A DNA stretch of 12,925 bases from positions 1-12,925 of the forward strand of contig JAIRZS010000276.1 of the NCBI GenBank assembly GCA_031267115.1, in the 5' to 3' direction. This document shows, one piece after another, positions 1 through 6,366 of the stretch. Position numbers and translations under genes: made by a program. Numbering within the stretch: position 1 is the stretch's first letter; each line of letters starts with the position of its first letter. The DNA is from Treponema sp. (GTDB lineage Bacteria > Spirochaetota > Spirochaetia > Treponematales > Breznakiellaceae). Under the pieces are notes generated by a model that was not told where the DNA came from, made no database searches, and was given only the letters and a program-made list of their open reading frames with translations.

Positions 1-105
1 GATAACCAGCGGTACCGGGGCCTTGGGATCTTCAGCCTGGGGGCGCGCCCAAAGCGGGCAGGCCAGGGCCAGGGCGAAACTCAGTGCGGCGATAATTTTT
101 TTCAT
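1..105 (-). CDS. Exported protein, N-terminal fragment (signal peptide only)
   Basis: Only the first 35 codons are in the window; the rest lies beyond position 1. The start ATG (103-105) is preceded by a good ribosome binding site, GGAAAGGA, about 8 bases upstream. The peptide begins MKKIIAALSFALALACPLWA and continues RPQAEDPKAPVPLVI. It has a short lysine-rich head, a hydrophobic core of about 15 residues and a likely signal peptidase I site after LWA. The cysteine at residue 16 sits in ALAC, a weak match to a lipobox, so a lipoprotein is possible but less likely. The proline-rich segment after the signal resembles a mature-domain linker. The family cannot be told from this fragment. It reads in the same direction as the PPDK gene but is separated from it by about 335 bases holding hairpins and a repeat, so it is probably its own transcription unit. 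Confidence 0.7.
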   Translation of the reverse strand, partial: MKKIIAALSFALALACPLWARPQAEDPKAPVPLVI

Positions 106-134
106 GCGGAATTCCTTTCCTCTCTATTTTTTAT

Positions 135-140
135 GTTATA
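135..140 (-). promoter_or_regulatory. Possible -10 box for the exported-protein gene
   Basis: TATAAC on the minus strand lies about 30 bases upstream of the ATG at 105. No convincing -35 is found at 16-18 bases, so this is a weak call based on the -10 match and position alone. Confidence 0.25.
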
Positions 141-170
141 GAAGAATAACCTGTCCCGCTACGGAAAATC

Positions 171-187
171 AACGGCAGCCCGCCGTT
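171..187 (-). terminator. Hairpin AACGGC/GCCGTT, weak terminator candidate
   Basis: A perfect 6-bp stem with a 5-base loop. On the minus strand it is followed by GATTTTCC, a short T run. It could stop read-through from PPDK or sit in the upstream region of the exported-protein gene. The T run is too short for confidence. Confidence 0.25.
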
Positions 188-222
188 CCCCAGGATAAAC
201 GCGTGGATTTTCTGTATTTTTC

Positions 223-335
223 GGGCGCATCCGCGGGCCAACCTGCCCGTAAGGCAGGACGGCCTGCGGACCGGGCTTTACGCTTGTATCTTTTTTGCCT
301 GCGTCAAAAAAGGATACCGCTCCAATCCCTTGCGC
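223..335 (-). repeat. Interspersed two-hairpin repeat, copy B
   Basis: Read on the minus strand, this 113-bp element starts with GCGCAAGGGATTGGAG (320-335), has an internal AAAGCCCGGTCCG (267-279) and ends with CGGATGCGCCC (223-233). All three blocks occur exactly, in the same order, in the copy at 3239-3343. Between block 1 and block 2 is a hairpin (286-297 with 305-317, 12 pairs, one bulge). Blocks 2 and 3 are joined by a compound stem: TCCGCGGGCC (230-239) with GGCCTGCGGA (261-270, one G-T pair), topped by CCTGCC (242-247) and GGCAGG (253-258). The ends GCGCA and TGCGC are also complementary. No open reading frame of note lies inside. I do not recognise a named family; a REP/MITE-like non-autonomous element or a structured RNA are the alternatives. 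Confidence 0.75.
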
Positions 336-399
336 GTTCCGTGACGAAGCCTTTTTCCGCTGCGGCCCCTGCTTCGAAACTCCGGTGGAGCTTACCGCC

Positions 400-428
400 T
401 ATCCCGGCCCGGTATCCGGGCCGGGATA
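400..428 (-). terminator. Very strong hairpin directly after the PPDK stop
   Basis: A perfect 13-bp GC-rich inverted repeat, TATCCCGGCCCGG (400-412) and CCGGGCCGGGATA (416-428), with a 3-base loop. It extends by about 4 more pairs if a one-base bulge is allowed. It begins 12 bases after the PPDK stop codon. No T run follows on either strand, so it may end transcription without a U tract, work with Rho, or protect the mRNA 3' end. Confidence 0.5.
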
Positions 429-440
429 GCGGCGCTCTCT

Positions 441-3110
441 TTACCCGGCCTTCCCCCGGTTGCCGATTACCGCCTGGGCGCCGGCAAGCCGCGCGAGGGG
501 TACCCGGTACGGCGAGCATGAGACATAGTTAAGCCCGGCCCGGTAGCAGAAATCCACCGTGAGGGGGTCACCGCCGTGTTCCCCGCAAATCCCCAGCTTC
601 AGGCCGGATTTTACCGAACGCCCCTGCGAAGCTGCGTATTGGATAAGGTAGCCCACCCCTTCCTCGTCGATGGACTTAAAGGGGTCGACATCGAGCACGT
701 TCAACTGTAAATAGGAAGGCAGGAAGGAAGCCACATCGTCGCGGCTAAAGGCAAAGGTCATCTGGGTAAGGTCGTTGGTGCCGAAGCTGAAGAAATCCGC
801 GTACATGGCGATATGGCCCGCCCGTATGGCCGCGCGGGGGACCTCGATCATAGTGCCGATCTTGACAGGAAGCGTTACCCCGGCCTTGTCAAACACCCGT
901 TTGAGTATCGCCTCCGCGCTGGGCCTGAGCAGCTTCAGTTCCCTGGCGGTTACCACGATGGGGATCATGATCTCCGGGTCTACGGGGATCTTTTTCTTGA
1001 GGCAGTCGGCCGCGGCAAGGGCAATAGCCTCGACCTGCATATCGTAAATTTCAGGATACGTAACCGCGAGCCGGCAGCCCCGGTGCCCGAGCATGGGGTT
1101 GGCCTCTTTAAGTTTTTCAAGTTTCGGTTCAAGGTCCTTGGGCTTTACCTTGAGGAAATCCGCAAGCTCCTTGATCTCGCCTTTTGTATGGGGGACAAAT
1201 TCATGGAGGGGCGGATCCAAAAGCCTGATAGTAACAGGCCGGCCTTCCATAGCCTTGAAGATACCGAAAAAATCTTTTTTCTGAAGCGGGAGTATCTTTT
1301 TGAGGGCGGCCTGCCTTTCCTTGAGGGTGTCGGCCACGATCATGGCCCGGAAGTGGATAAGCTTCTCCTTTTCAAAGAACATATGCTCGGTACGGCAGAG
1401 GCCGACGCCCTGGGCGCCGAACTCGAACGCCTTTTTGGCGTCTTCGGGCTGATCGGCGTTTGTACGCACGTCAAAACCGGTAATGCTGCCGCGCACCGAC
1501 GCCGCGCGTATTTCGTCGCACCAGCTGAGGAAGGTATTCATGTCTTCGGAAATTTTCGGCGTAACAAGGGGTACCGGCCCGGCATAAACATCGCCGGTGG
1601 AACCGTCGATGGTAAGCCAGTCGCCTTCCTTGTAGTTTTTATTACCGATGACCGCCTTTTTCCCCTGGACCGAAACGCCTTTCGCGCCGGCCACGCAGGG
1701 AGTACCCATGCCCCGGGCCACTACCGCCGCGTGGCTGGTCATGCCGCCGGTGGAAGTGAGGATGCCCTGGCTTACCGCCATACCCCCGATGTCCTCGGGG
1801 CTTGTTTCTTTGCGTACCAGGAGGACTTTCTCCCCGCGCTCGTGCCAGGCTTCCGCGTCCTGGGCCGAGAAAACGATTCTCCCGCAGGCCGCGCCGGGGC
1901 TGGCGTTGAGCCCTTTGGTAATAGACTTCGCGGACTTAATCGCCTTGGGGTCTATCATGGGGTGCAGGAGCTGATCGAGCAGCGCCGGGCTTACCCGCAT
2001 TACCGCGGTTTCCTTATCAATAAGGCCCTCGGACACCATGTCTACCGCGCACTTTACCGCGGCGGCGCCGGTACGCTTGCCGTTCCGGGTCTGGAGCAGG
2101 AAGAGTTTCCCCTGCTGGACGGTAAATTCCATATCCTGCATGTCATGGAAATGCTGTTCCAGGTTGTCCCTGATGCCTACGAGCTGGTCGTAAATTTCCT
2201 TGTTTTTCTTTGCCAGGGTAGCGATCTTTTCCGGGGTGCGTATACCGGCGACAACATCCTCTCCCTGGGCGTTCATCAGGTATTCGCCGTAAAATTCATT
2301 CTTCCCGGTAGAGGGGTCCCGGCTGAAACAGACGCCTGTCCCGGAATCGTCCCCGAAGTTGCCGAATACCATGGACTGCACATTTACCGCGGTCCCCCTG
2401 AGATTCTTTATCTCGTTAAGCTGCCGGTACTTGATGGCCCGCTCATTCATCCAGGAGCCGAAAACCGCGTTGATGGCCCCCCAAAGCTGCTCCCGGGGCT
2501 GCTGCGGAAAGTCTTTTTTGGCCGACTTTTTGACAATCTTCTTGTAATTTTCTACCAGATTCCGCAGATCTTTTTCGGTAAGCTCCGTATCAAGCTCGAT
2601 CTTCTGCGCCTTCTTGATAGCCGTGATGGCCTCCTCGAATTCGTCGCCGGGTACCCCCATGACCACGTCGCCGTACATCTGGATAAAACGCCGGTAAGCG
2701 TCCCAGGCAAAACGCGGGTTGCCGGTTTTCTCGGCGAGGCCGATCACGGCCCTGTCGTTGATCCCCAGGTTGAGGATCGTGTCCATCATACCGGGCATGG
2801 AAACCGCCGCGCCCGAACGTACCGAAACGAGGAGCGGATCGTCGGGATCGCCGAGCTTCTTGCCCATTACCCCTTCAAGCCGGGCGAGGCCGGCAAGGAC
2901 CTCGTCTTCCAGCCCTTCGGAGTATTTTTCGTCATTCTCATAATAAGCGGCGCACACTTCCGTGGAAATAGTGAACCCCGGGGGGACCGGAATACCCAGA
3001 TTGGTCATTTCAGCCAAATTAGCGCCTTTCCCGCCAAGAATATCCTTCATCCTGGCTTCTCCCTCGGCCTTTCCCTCGCCGAAGAAGTAAACATTCTTCT
3101 GTTCTGACAT
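441..3110 (-). CDS. ppdK: Pyruvate, phosphate dikinase
   Basis: Cytoplasmic enzyme interconverting pyruvate + ATP + Pi and PEP + AMP + PPi; in fermenting bacteria it often serves PPi-linked glycolysis. The protein is 889 aa, the usual family length. In order: an N-terminal ATP-grasp domain opening with GGKGANLAEMTNLGIPVPPG (residues 26-45); the mobile phosphohistidine domain with GGMTSHAAVVARG, catalytic His near 460; and a C-terminal TIM-barrel with the catalytic Cys near 842 in GICGEHGGDP. All key motifs are intact. I place the start at the ATG at 3108-3110 because GGAGG lies 6 bases upstream; the in-frame ATG 12 bases earlier overlaps that ribosome binding site and is unlikely to be used. 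The GC-rich coding bias leaves a 764-codon open frame on the opposite strand, a shadow. PPDK stands alone, divergent from the bactofilin operon. Confidence 0.97.
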   Translation of the reverse strand: MSEQKNVYFFGEGKAEGEARMKDILGGKGANLAEMTNLGIPVPPGFTISTEVCAAYYENDEKYSEGLEDEVLAGLARLEGVMGKKLGDPDDPLLVSVRSGAAVSMPGMMDTILNLGINDRAVIGLAEKTGNPRFAWDAYRRFIQMYGDVVMGVPGDEFEEAITAIKKAQKIELDTELTEKDLRNLVENYKKIVKKSAKKDFPQQPREQLWGAINAVFGSWMNERAIKYRQLNEIKNLRGTAVNVQSMVFGNFGDDSGTGVCFSRDPSTGKNEFYGEYLMNAQGEDVVAGIRTPEKIATLAKKNKEIYDQLVGIRDNLEQHFHDMQDMEFTVQQGKLFLLQTRNGKRTGAAAVKCAVDMVSEGLIDKETAVMRVSPALLDQLLHPMIDPKAIKSAKSITKGLNASPGAACGRIVFSAQDAEAWHERGEKVLLVRKETSPEDIGGMAVSQGILTSTGGMTSHAAVVARGMGTPCVAGAKGVSVQGKKAVIGNKNYKEGDWLTIDGSTGDVYAGPVPLVTPKISEDMNTFLSWCDEIRAASVRGSITGFDVRTNADQPEDAKKAFEFGAQGVGLCRTEHMFFEKEKLIHFRAMIVADTLKERQAALKKILPLQKKDFFGIFKAMEGRPVTIRLLDPPLHEFVPHTKGEIKELADFLKVKPKDLEPKLEKLKEANPMLGHRGCRLAVTYPEIYDMQVEAIALAAADCLKKKIPVDPEIMIPIVVTARELKLLRPSAEAILKRVFDKAGVTLPVKIGTMIEVPRAAIRAGHIAMYADFFSFGTNDLTQMTFAFSRDDVASFLPSYLQLNVLDVDPFKSIDEEGVGYLIQYAASQGRSVKSGLKLGICGEHGGDPLTVDFCYRAGLNYVSCSPYRVPLARLAGAQAVIGNRGKAG

Positions 3111-3134
3111 TTCAACCTCCATTGGTGATGTTTA

Positions 3135-3143
3135 ATTATATCA
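3135..3143 (-). promoter_or_regulatory. Extended -10 promoter of ppdK
   Basis: On the minus strand TGATATAAT gives a consensus -10 (TATAAT, 3135-3140) with the TG extension. It predicts a leader of under 20 bases carrying the GGAGG site. The -35 at 17-18 bases is poor. A second candidate slightly upstream pairs TTGTAA with TTAAAT at 17 bases, 4/6 matches each. Confidence 0.6.
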
Positions 3144-3238
3144 GGGCAGGAATAAAAAGAAAAGGGGAATTTAATAATTCCCGTTAACCCTTTACAAAAC
3201 GGGGAGGATTTTACGGGAAAGGCGTCTGTTACCCAGCA

Positions 3239-3343
3239 GCGCAAGGGATTGGAGGGGCGCGTTCTTTGCGCCGCCAGGCGCAAAGAATGGAGCGGAGCGG
3301 AACCCCGCAAAGCCCGGTCCGGCCCGCAGGGCCGGATGCGCCC
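3239..3343 (+). repeat. Interspersed two-hairpin repeat, copy A
   Basis: This 105-bp element starts with GCGCAAGGGATTGGAG (3239-3254), contains AAAGCCCGGTCCG (3309-3321) and ends with CGGATGCGCCC (3333-3343), matching the minus-strand copy at 223-335 exactly in all three blocks. Its first hairpin is a perfect 11-bp stem, TTCTTTGCGCC (3262-3272) with GGCGCAAAGAA (3277-3287). Its second is a perfect 8-bp stem, TCCGGCCC (3318-3325) with GGGCCGGA (3329-3336). Stem sequences are unlike those of copy B although the flanking blocks are identical. GCGCA at the left end can pair with TGCGC at the right end. The element sits between the divergent ppdK and bactofilin promoters. Together with those promoters it accounts for the 335 non-coding bases between 3110 and 3446. 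Confidence 0.75.
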
Positions 3344-3388
3344 ATATCTTGCTTTGAAACATTAAACCGATGCAAGGTCCGCGCCTAC

Positions 3389-3417
3389 TTGACCTTGGGC
3401 TGTTCGCCGGGTAAATT
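3389..3417 (+). promoter_or_regulatory. Sigma70-type promoter of the bactofilin operon
   Basis: TTGACC (3389-3394) and TAAATT (3412-3417) are separated by exactly 17 bases. The -35 matches consensus at 5/6 and the -10 at 4/6. The start codon of the bactofilin gene follows about 28 bases after the -10. Confidence 0.6.
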
Positions 3418-3445
3418 TATAAAACCGGGGGTATCAAGGCTAATC

Positions 3446-3814
3446 ATGACCGATGTTCACAATGATGTGCTTGAGGACGAGGATTTTGACACTATCCTGT
3501 CCGGGGATATAGATTTTTCGGGGACCCTTGTTTTTGACAAGCCTTTTCTGATACGCGGCAAGGTTTCCGGGATAATCGATGCCAAGGGGCTTTTGGTCGT
3601 CGATGAAAGCGCCCTGGTAGAGGCCGATATCAGCGCTTCCCGGGTGGTGATCCGCGGGATCGTTAAGGGCGACATCAACGCGACGGAAAAGGTCGAAATA
3701 ACCGCTACCGGCAGGCTGACGGGAAATATAACCGCCCCGGAAGGCAGGTTCTTCATGGAAACCGGGTGCATGTTTAACGGCAGGTGTACCATGGTTGACA
3801 GCGCCGCCAAGTAG
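3446..3814 (+). CDS. Bactofilin (polymer-forming cytoskeletal protein)
   Basis: A 122-aa protein of the bactofilin/DUF583 family, which forms membrane-associated filaments that help set cell shape and position wall enzymes. After a short acidic N-terminal tail (about 30 residues, many Asp/Glu) comes a run of short repeated strands such as IRGKVSGIIDAKG, VVIRGIVKGDINATE and ITATGRLTGNITAPEG. This valine/isoleucine/glycine periodicity is typical of the right-handed beta-helix core. Length is normal for a single-domain bactofilin. The frame is open upstream to 3266, but that stretch overlaps the repeat element and promoter. I choose ATG 3446-3448, with AAGG 6 bases before it. Bactofilins often sit beside an M23 peptidase; here the neighbour is a TPR protein 35 bases downstream, probably in the same operon. 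Confidence 0.88.
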   Translation: MTDVHNDVLEDEDFDTILSGDIDFSGTLVFDKPFLIRGKVSGIIDAKGLLVVDESALVEADISASRVVIRGIVKGDINATEKVEITATGRLTGNITAPEGRFFMETGCMFNGRCTMVDSAAK

Positions 3815-3849
3815 CCGCGGCAGCGTTTCCGTACTGGTGAAACATTAGC

Positions 3850-4482
3850 ATGAGGAAAAAAGCTTACTATGCGGGCTTATTGCTGATTTTTCTTCCCCTG
3901 AACTGGATTGCTGCCCAGACCCGGCCTGACGCGCTGGCGGAATACCGGAACGGGAATTACGAAAGGGCTGTCGCGATATGCGTGAATGAACTCTCGGAAA
4001 ACCGGAATAACCTGGAAGCCCACGTGGTGGTGTGCTGGAGCCTTGTCCAGCTGGGGCGGTACGAGGAGGCCCGCAGCTACGGCCTTGAAGGCAGGAATAT
4101 CAGCCGTTACGATCCCCGGATCATCGAGATTTTGGGAGAGGTGAGTTATTTCCAGGGGCAGAACAGCGAGGCGCTTCAGTATTTTCAGGAATATATCAAT
4201 CTGGCCCCCGAACGCGGCCGTATTGAAACCGTTTACTATTATATGGGCGAAATTTACATACGCCTGGGCCGATTCCGCCACGCGGATATCGCGCTTTCTA
4301 CCGCGGTCCACTATATTCCGGGAAACGCCGCGTGGTGGTCAAGGCTTGCCTATGCCCGGGAGAATGCCGGGGATCTCCAGGAGGCGGTTGCGGCCTATGA
4401 ACGGGCACTGTCCCTTAATCCCCAGCTTTCCGACGCCAGAAGGGGCCTTGACCGCTCCCGCCAGGCCCTCAGACGCCGTTAG
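3850..4482 (+). CDS. Exported TPR-repeat protein
   Basis: A 210-aa protein with an N-terminal signal peptide: MRKK, then the hydrophobic stretch AYYAGLLLIFLPLNWIA, with likely cleavage at IAAQ near residue 22. The mature part consists of tetratricopeptide-like helix pairs: about 28-60 (ALAEYRNGNYERAVAICVNE), 62-95, 97-125 (GEVSYFQGQNSEALQYFQEY), 129-160 (YYMGEIYIRLGRFRHADIAL) and 164-200 (ARENAGDLQEAVAAYERALS). TPR proteins are protein-binding scaffolds, so a periplasmic or envelope role is inferred, with no specific partner shown. It lies 35 bases after the bactofilin stop and 18 bases before the methylthiotransferase start. The ribosome binding site (GGTGAAA) is weak, consistent with translation within an operon. 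Specific function unknown. Confidence 0.85.
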   Translation: MRKKAYYAGLLLIFLPLNWIAAQTRPDALAEYRNGNYERAVAICVNELSENRNNLEAHVVVCWSLVQLGRYEEARSYGLEGRNISRYDPRIIEILGEVSYFQGQNSEALQYFQEYINLAPERGRIETVYYYMGEIYIRLGRFRHADIALSTAVHYIPGNAAWWSRLAYARENAGDLQEAVAAYERALSLNPQLSDARRGLDRSRQALRRR

Positions 4483-4500
4483 CCCTGGTAAAGCGATAAA

Positions 4501-5940
4501 ATGGTCTGCCGCGAAATTGGCGAATTGCTTTCAGGCTGCGGGCCGCTTCCCGGCGGGGAAGGCCGTGCCGCGCCGTTTTCTTTTTCAGTGGAAACGATTG
4601 GCTGCAAACTGAATCAGGCCGAAAGCGAGGCTATAGCCGATGCCTTTAACAAGGCGGGTTTTACGCTTGTACCCCGCGGGGAACCGGCAAATATTCTTGT
4701 GGTAAACACCTGTACGGTTACTTCCAAAGCCGAACAGAAGGCCCGGCGTATCATCCGCAAGGCGCTTAAGGAGAACCCCCTTTGCCGCGTGATCGTAACC
4801 GGCTGTTATGCCCAGCTCGACGCGGAGGCCATTGCCGCCCTGGAAGCGGATTTGCCGGGGGCGCGGAACCCCGCGCCGCGCCTCTTTGTTGTACCGGGCG
4901 ATCTAAAGCCGGAGCTTTTAAAACTGCCCGGCAAATTTTTTCCGGGCGTTATTTCTGCCGGCCCGGAAAAAACAGAAACAGCCGGAAATCAAAGAGGCGA
5001 TCCCTTTGCCTATGATGCGGACGGTTTTTCCTTTCATTCCCGCGCCTTTCTAAAAATACAGGACGGCTGCGATCATGCCTGTACCTATTGCCGGGTAACC
5101 CTTGCCCGGGGGAAAAGCGTAAGCCTTGATTCAAAAGTGATACTTAGCCGCTTAAAGGAAATTGAGGGGCGCGGTTACGGCGAGGCGGTTCTTACCGGGG
5201 TGAATATAGGCCAGTACCGGGACGAATCGGGGGCGGATTTGGCCGGGCTTCTGGCCTATCTTCTCGCGAATACCGGCGGCATAGCCCTGCGGCTTTCCTC
5301 CCTTGAAGGGGAAGGGATTACGGAGGAATTTCTGGACGTGATTGGGAACAAACGGATACGCCCCCACTTTCACCTTTCGATTCAGTCCGGCAGCAAGACG
5401 GTTCTGGAACGCATGGGCCGCCGCTATGTTCCGGAAGACATCGAAAAAAATATCGCCGCGTTCCGCGGGCGGAAAGACGATCCCTTCCTGGCCTGTGACA
5501 TCATTGCCGGTTTCCCGGGCGAAACGCGCGGTGAGTTCGAGGAAACCCGCCTGCTCTGCGAACGGGCCGGTTTTGCCTGGATACACGCCTTTCCCTATTC
5601 AAAGAGGCCGGGGACTGCCGCCGCCGCGTTCAGGAATCCGGTGAGCGAGCGGGAAGCGGCCGCCCGCGTGGAATGCCTTGGCGCTCTGGCGGCCTCCTCG
5701 CGCGCCGGGTATGTCCGCCGCTGGGCCGGCAGGATCGTCGAGGCTGTCGGCGAAAAGCAGGAATGCGTGACGCCGGGCTTTAGCGCCGCGGTCTCGGAAA
5801 ACTACCTCAGGCTGCTTATCCCCTGTAACGGCGCCCCGCCGCCCGCCGGAAAGCCGTTTTTTTGCAGAATAGCGCCTCTCGGGGGCGGGGCCGGGCGTTT
5901 CGACGCCCTGGGAGAACCTGCGGACAGCCGGTTTTCCTGA
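4501..5940 (+). CDS. mtaB: MtaB-like tRNA methylthiotransferase (radical SAM)
   Basis: A 479-aa member of the MiaB/MtaB methylthiotransferase family. MtaB converts t6A37 to ms2t6A37 in tRNAs reading ANN codons. The N-terminal domain carries the three Cys that bind the auxiliary Fe-S cluster: TIGCKLNQ (C35), NTCTVTSKAEQKARR (C71) and VTGCYAQ (C102). The radical SAM motif is CDHACTYC (C190, C194, C197), in the family's CxxxCxxC spacing. KLNQAE and KAEQKARR favour MtaB over MiaB or RimO, which is inference. The last 70 residues are divergent but could be a TRAM-like RNA-binding domain. The ATG at 4501 gives about 28 residues before the conserved VETIGCK; no clear ribosome binding site supports it, so the start is uncertain. 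A GTG in frame at the V of VETIGCK has no better site. It is probably co-transcribed with the TPR gene. Confidence 0.9.
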   Translation: MVCREIGELLSGCGPLPGGEGRAAPFSFSVETIGCKLNQAESEAIADAFNKAGFTLVPRGEPANILVVNTCTVTSKAEQKARRIIRKALKENPLCRVIVTGCYAQLDAEAIAALEADLPGARNPAPRLFVVPGDLKPELLKLPGKFFPGVISAGPEKTETAGNQRGDPFAYDADGFSFHSRAFLKIQDGCDHACTYCRVTLARGKSVSLDSKVILSRLKEIEGRGYGEAVLTGVNIGQYRDESGADLAGLLAYLLANTGGIALRLSSLEGEGITEEFLDVIGNKRIRPHFHLSIQSGSKTVLERMGRRYVPEDIEKNIAAFRGRKDDPFLACDIIAGFPGETRGEFEETRLLCERAGFAWIHAFPYSKRPGTAAAAFRNPVSEREAAARVECLGALAASSRAGYVRRWAGRIVEAVGEKQECVTPGFSAAVSENYLRLLIPCNGAPPPAGKPFFCRIAPLGGGAGRFDALGEPADSRFS

Positions 5941-5947
5941 AAACCGG
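5928..5947 (+). terminator. Hairpin spanning the mtaB stop codon
   Basis: A perfect 8-bp stem, CCGGTTTT (5928-5935) and AAAACCGG (5940-5947), with a 4-base loop. It overlaps the TGA stop. The first T-rich stretch (CTTTTTCT) comes about 23 bases later, so this is a possible terminator or 3' end stabiliser, not a classic one. Confidence 0.4.
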
Positions 5948-5987
5948 AGTGCCGGGAAAGCCCCTAATGTCTTTTTCTGATAATGCC

Positions 5988-6016
5988 TTGACCAAGTTCC
6001 CGATCCGGGCTATACT
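5988..6016 (+). promoter_or_regulatory. Strong sigma70 promoter of the bS22-like gene
   Basis: TTGACC (5988-5993) and TATACT (6011-6016) are separated by exactly 17 bases, each matching consensus at 5/6. This is the best promoter in the window and gives a leader of about 30 bases before the start codon. Confidence 0.8.
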
Positions 6017-6055
6017 TGCCTAAATTTCCTGCTCTAAGGCAGAAAGGAGGGGGTG

Positions 6056-6145
6056 ATGCCCTGCGGAAGAAAACGCAAGCTCAAGAAAATCGCAACCCAT
6101 AAGCGCAAAAAAAAGCTTAGAAAGAATCGGCACAAGAACAAATAG
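6056..6145 (+). CDS. COX24/AURKAIP1-domain miniprotein, bS22/mS38-like ribosomal protein
   Basis: A 29-codon gene, very basic: 15 of 29 residues are Lys or Arg. It begins MPCGRKRKLKKIATHKRKKK and ends LRKNRHKNK. The KLKKIATHKRKKKLRKNRHK core matches what I know of the AURKAIP1/COX24 C-terminal domain (mitochondrial small-subunit protein mS38) and of the tiny bacterial 30S protein bS22; similar 29-35 aa proteins are known in Bacteroidetes and spirochaetes. The role inferred is a late-binding small-subunit ribosomal protein threading rRNA near the decoding region. The gene has a strong promoter and a near-perfect ribosome binding site, AAAGGAGG (6043-6050), 5 bases before the ATG, as expected of a highly expressed ribosomal protein. 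A GTG one codon upstream is in frame but too close to that site. The gene stands alone between mtaB and the convergent bioN. Gene finders with a length cutoff would miss it. Confidence 0.85.
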   Translation: MPCGRKRKLKKIATHKRKKKLRKNRHKNK

Positions 6146-6310
6146 GGTGTCCGGGCGGTTTGTCAGATTTGCGCGGCAAACTGCCGCCCGCCTGGCCGCG
6201 GAGGGGGATTGCCGGCAGCCTGCCGCGCCTGCGGATCTTTGCGCTGCCGGTAACAGCAATGCCCAAATCCTAATTACCCGGTATGCCTTCGAAATTTACA
6301 GGATGAACAA
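6146..6310 (+). other. Structured GC-rich 3' region after the bS22-like gene
   Basis: No convincing gene. It holds nested inverted repeats. CGGGCGG (from about 6152) with CCGCCCG (about 6184-6190) is extended inward by TTTG/CAAA. CCGGCAG (6212-6218) with CTGCCGG (6244-6250) encloses CCGC-GCCT-GCGG (6223-6234). It would be transcribed from the promoter at 5988-6016 and end at the T-rich site near 6338. It could be a long 3' UTR or a small RNA; the open frame over it (6147-6611) runs antisense into bioN and looks non-coding. Confidence 0.35.
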
Positions 6311-6338
6311 GCGCCCAACCGGCGGTTTTTTGTTTTTT
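6311..6338 (+). terminator. T-rich terminator candidate after the bS22-like gene
   Basis: A short stem (CGCC with GGCG around CAACC, or AACC with GGTT) is followed at once by TTTTTTGTTTTTT (6326-6338). The stem is short, but the long T run on the plus strand, just before the convergent bioN stop, suits termination. Confidence 0.45.
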
Positions 6339-6366
6339 GGGGTATGCGCGAGACGCGGCAATTCCC

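Noticed and set aside
364..390. tRNA T-loop-like TTCGAAAC
   Set aside because: No matching acceptor, D or anticodon arms nearby; the surrounding short inverted repeat does not form a cloverleaf.
23..532. A 169-codon plus-strand frame over the region downstream of ppdK
   Set aside because: It crosses the signal-peptide gene, the repeat and hairpins, has no ribosome binding site and has low-complexity Arg/Pro-rich composition.
813..3107. A 764-codon open frame antisense to ppdK
   Set aside because: It mirrors the GC-rich codon bias of ppdK, lacks a ribosome binding site and recognisable domain, and ppdK on the other strand has every catalytic motif.
3266..3445. Upstream extension of bactofilin by 60 codons
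   Set aside because: It overlaps the repeat element and the promoter at 3389-3417; the ATG at 3446 has a ribosome binding site and suits family length.
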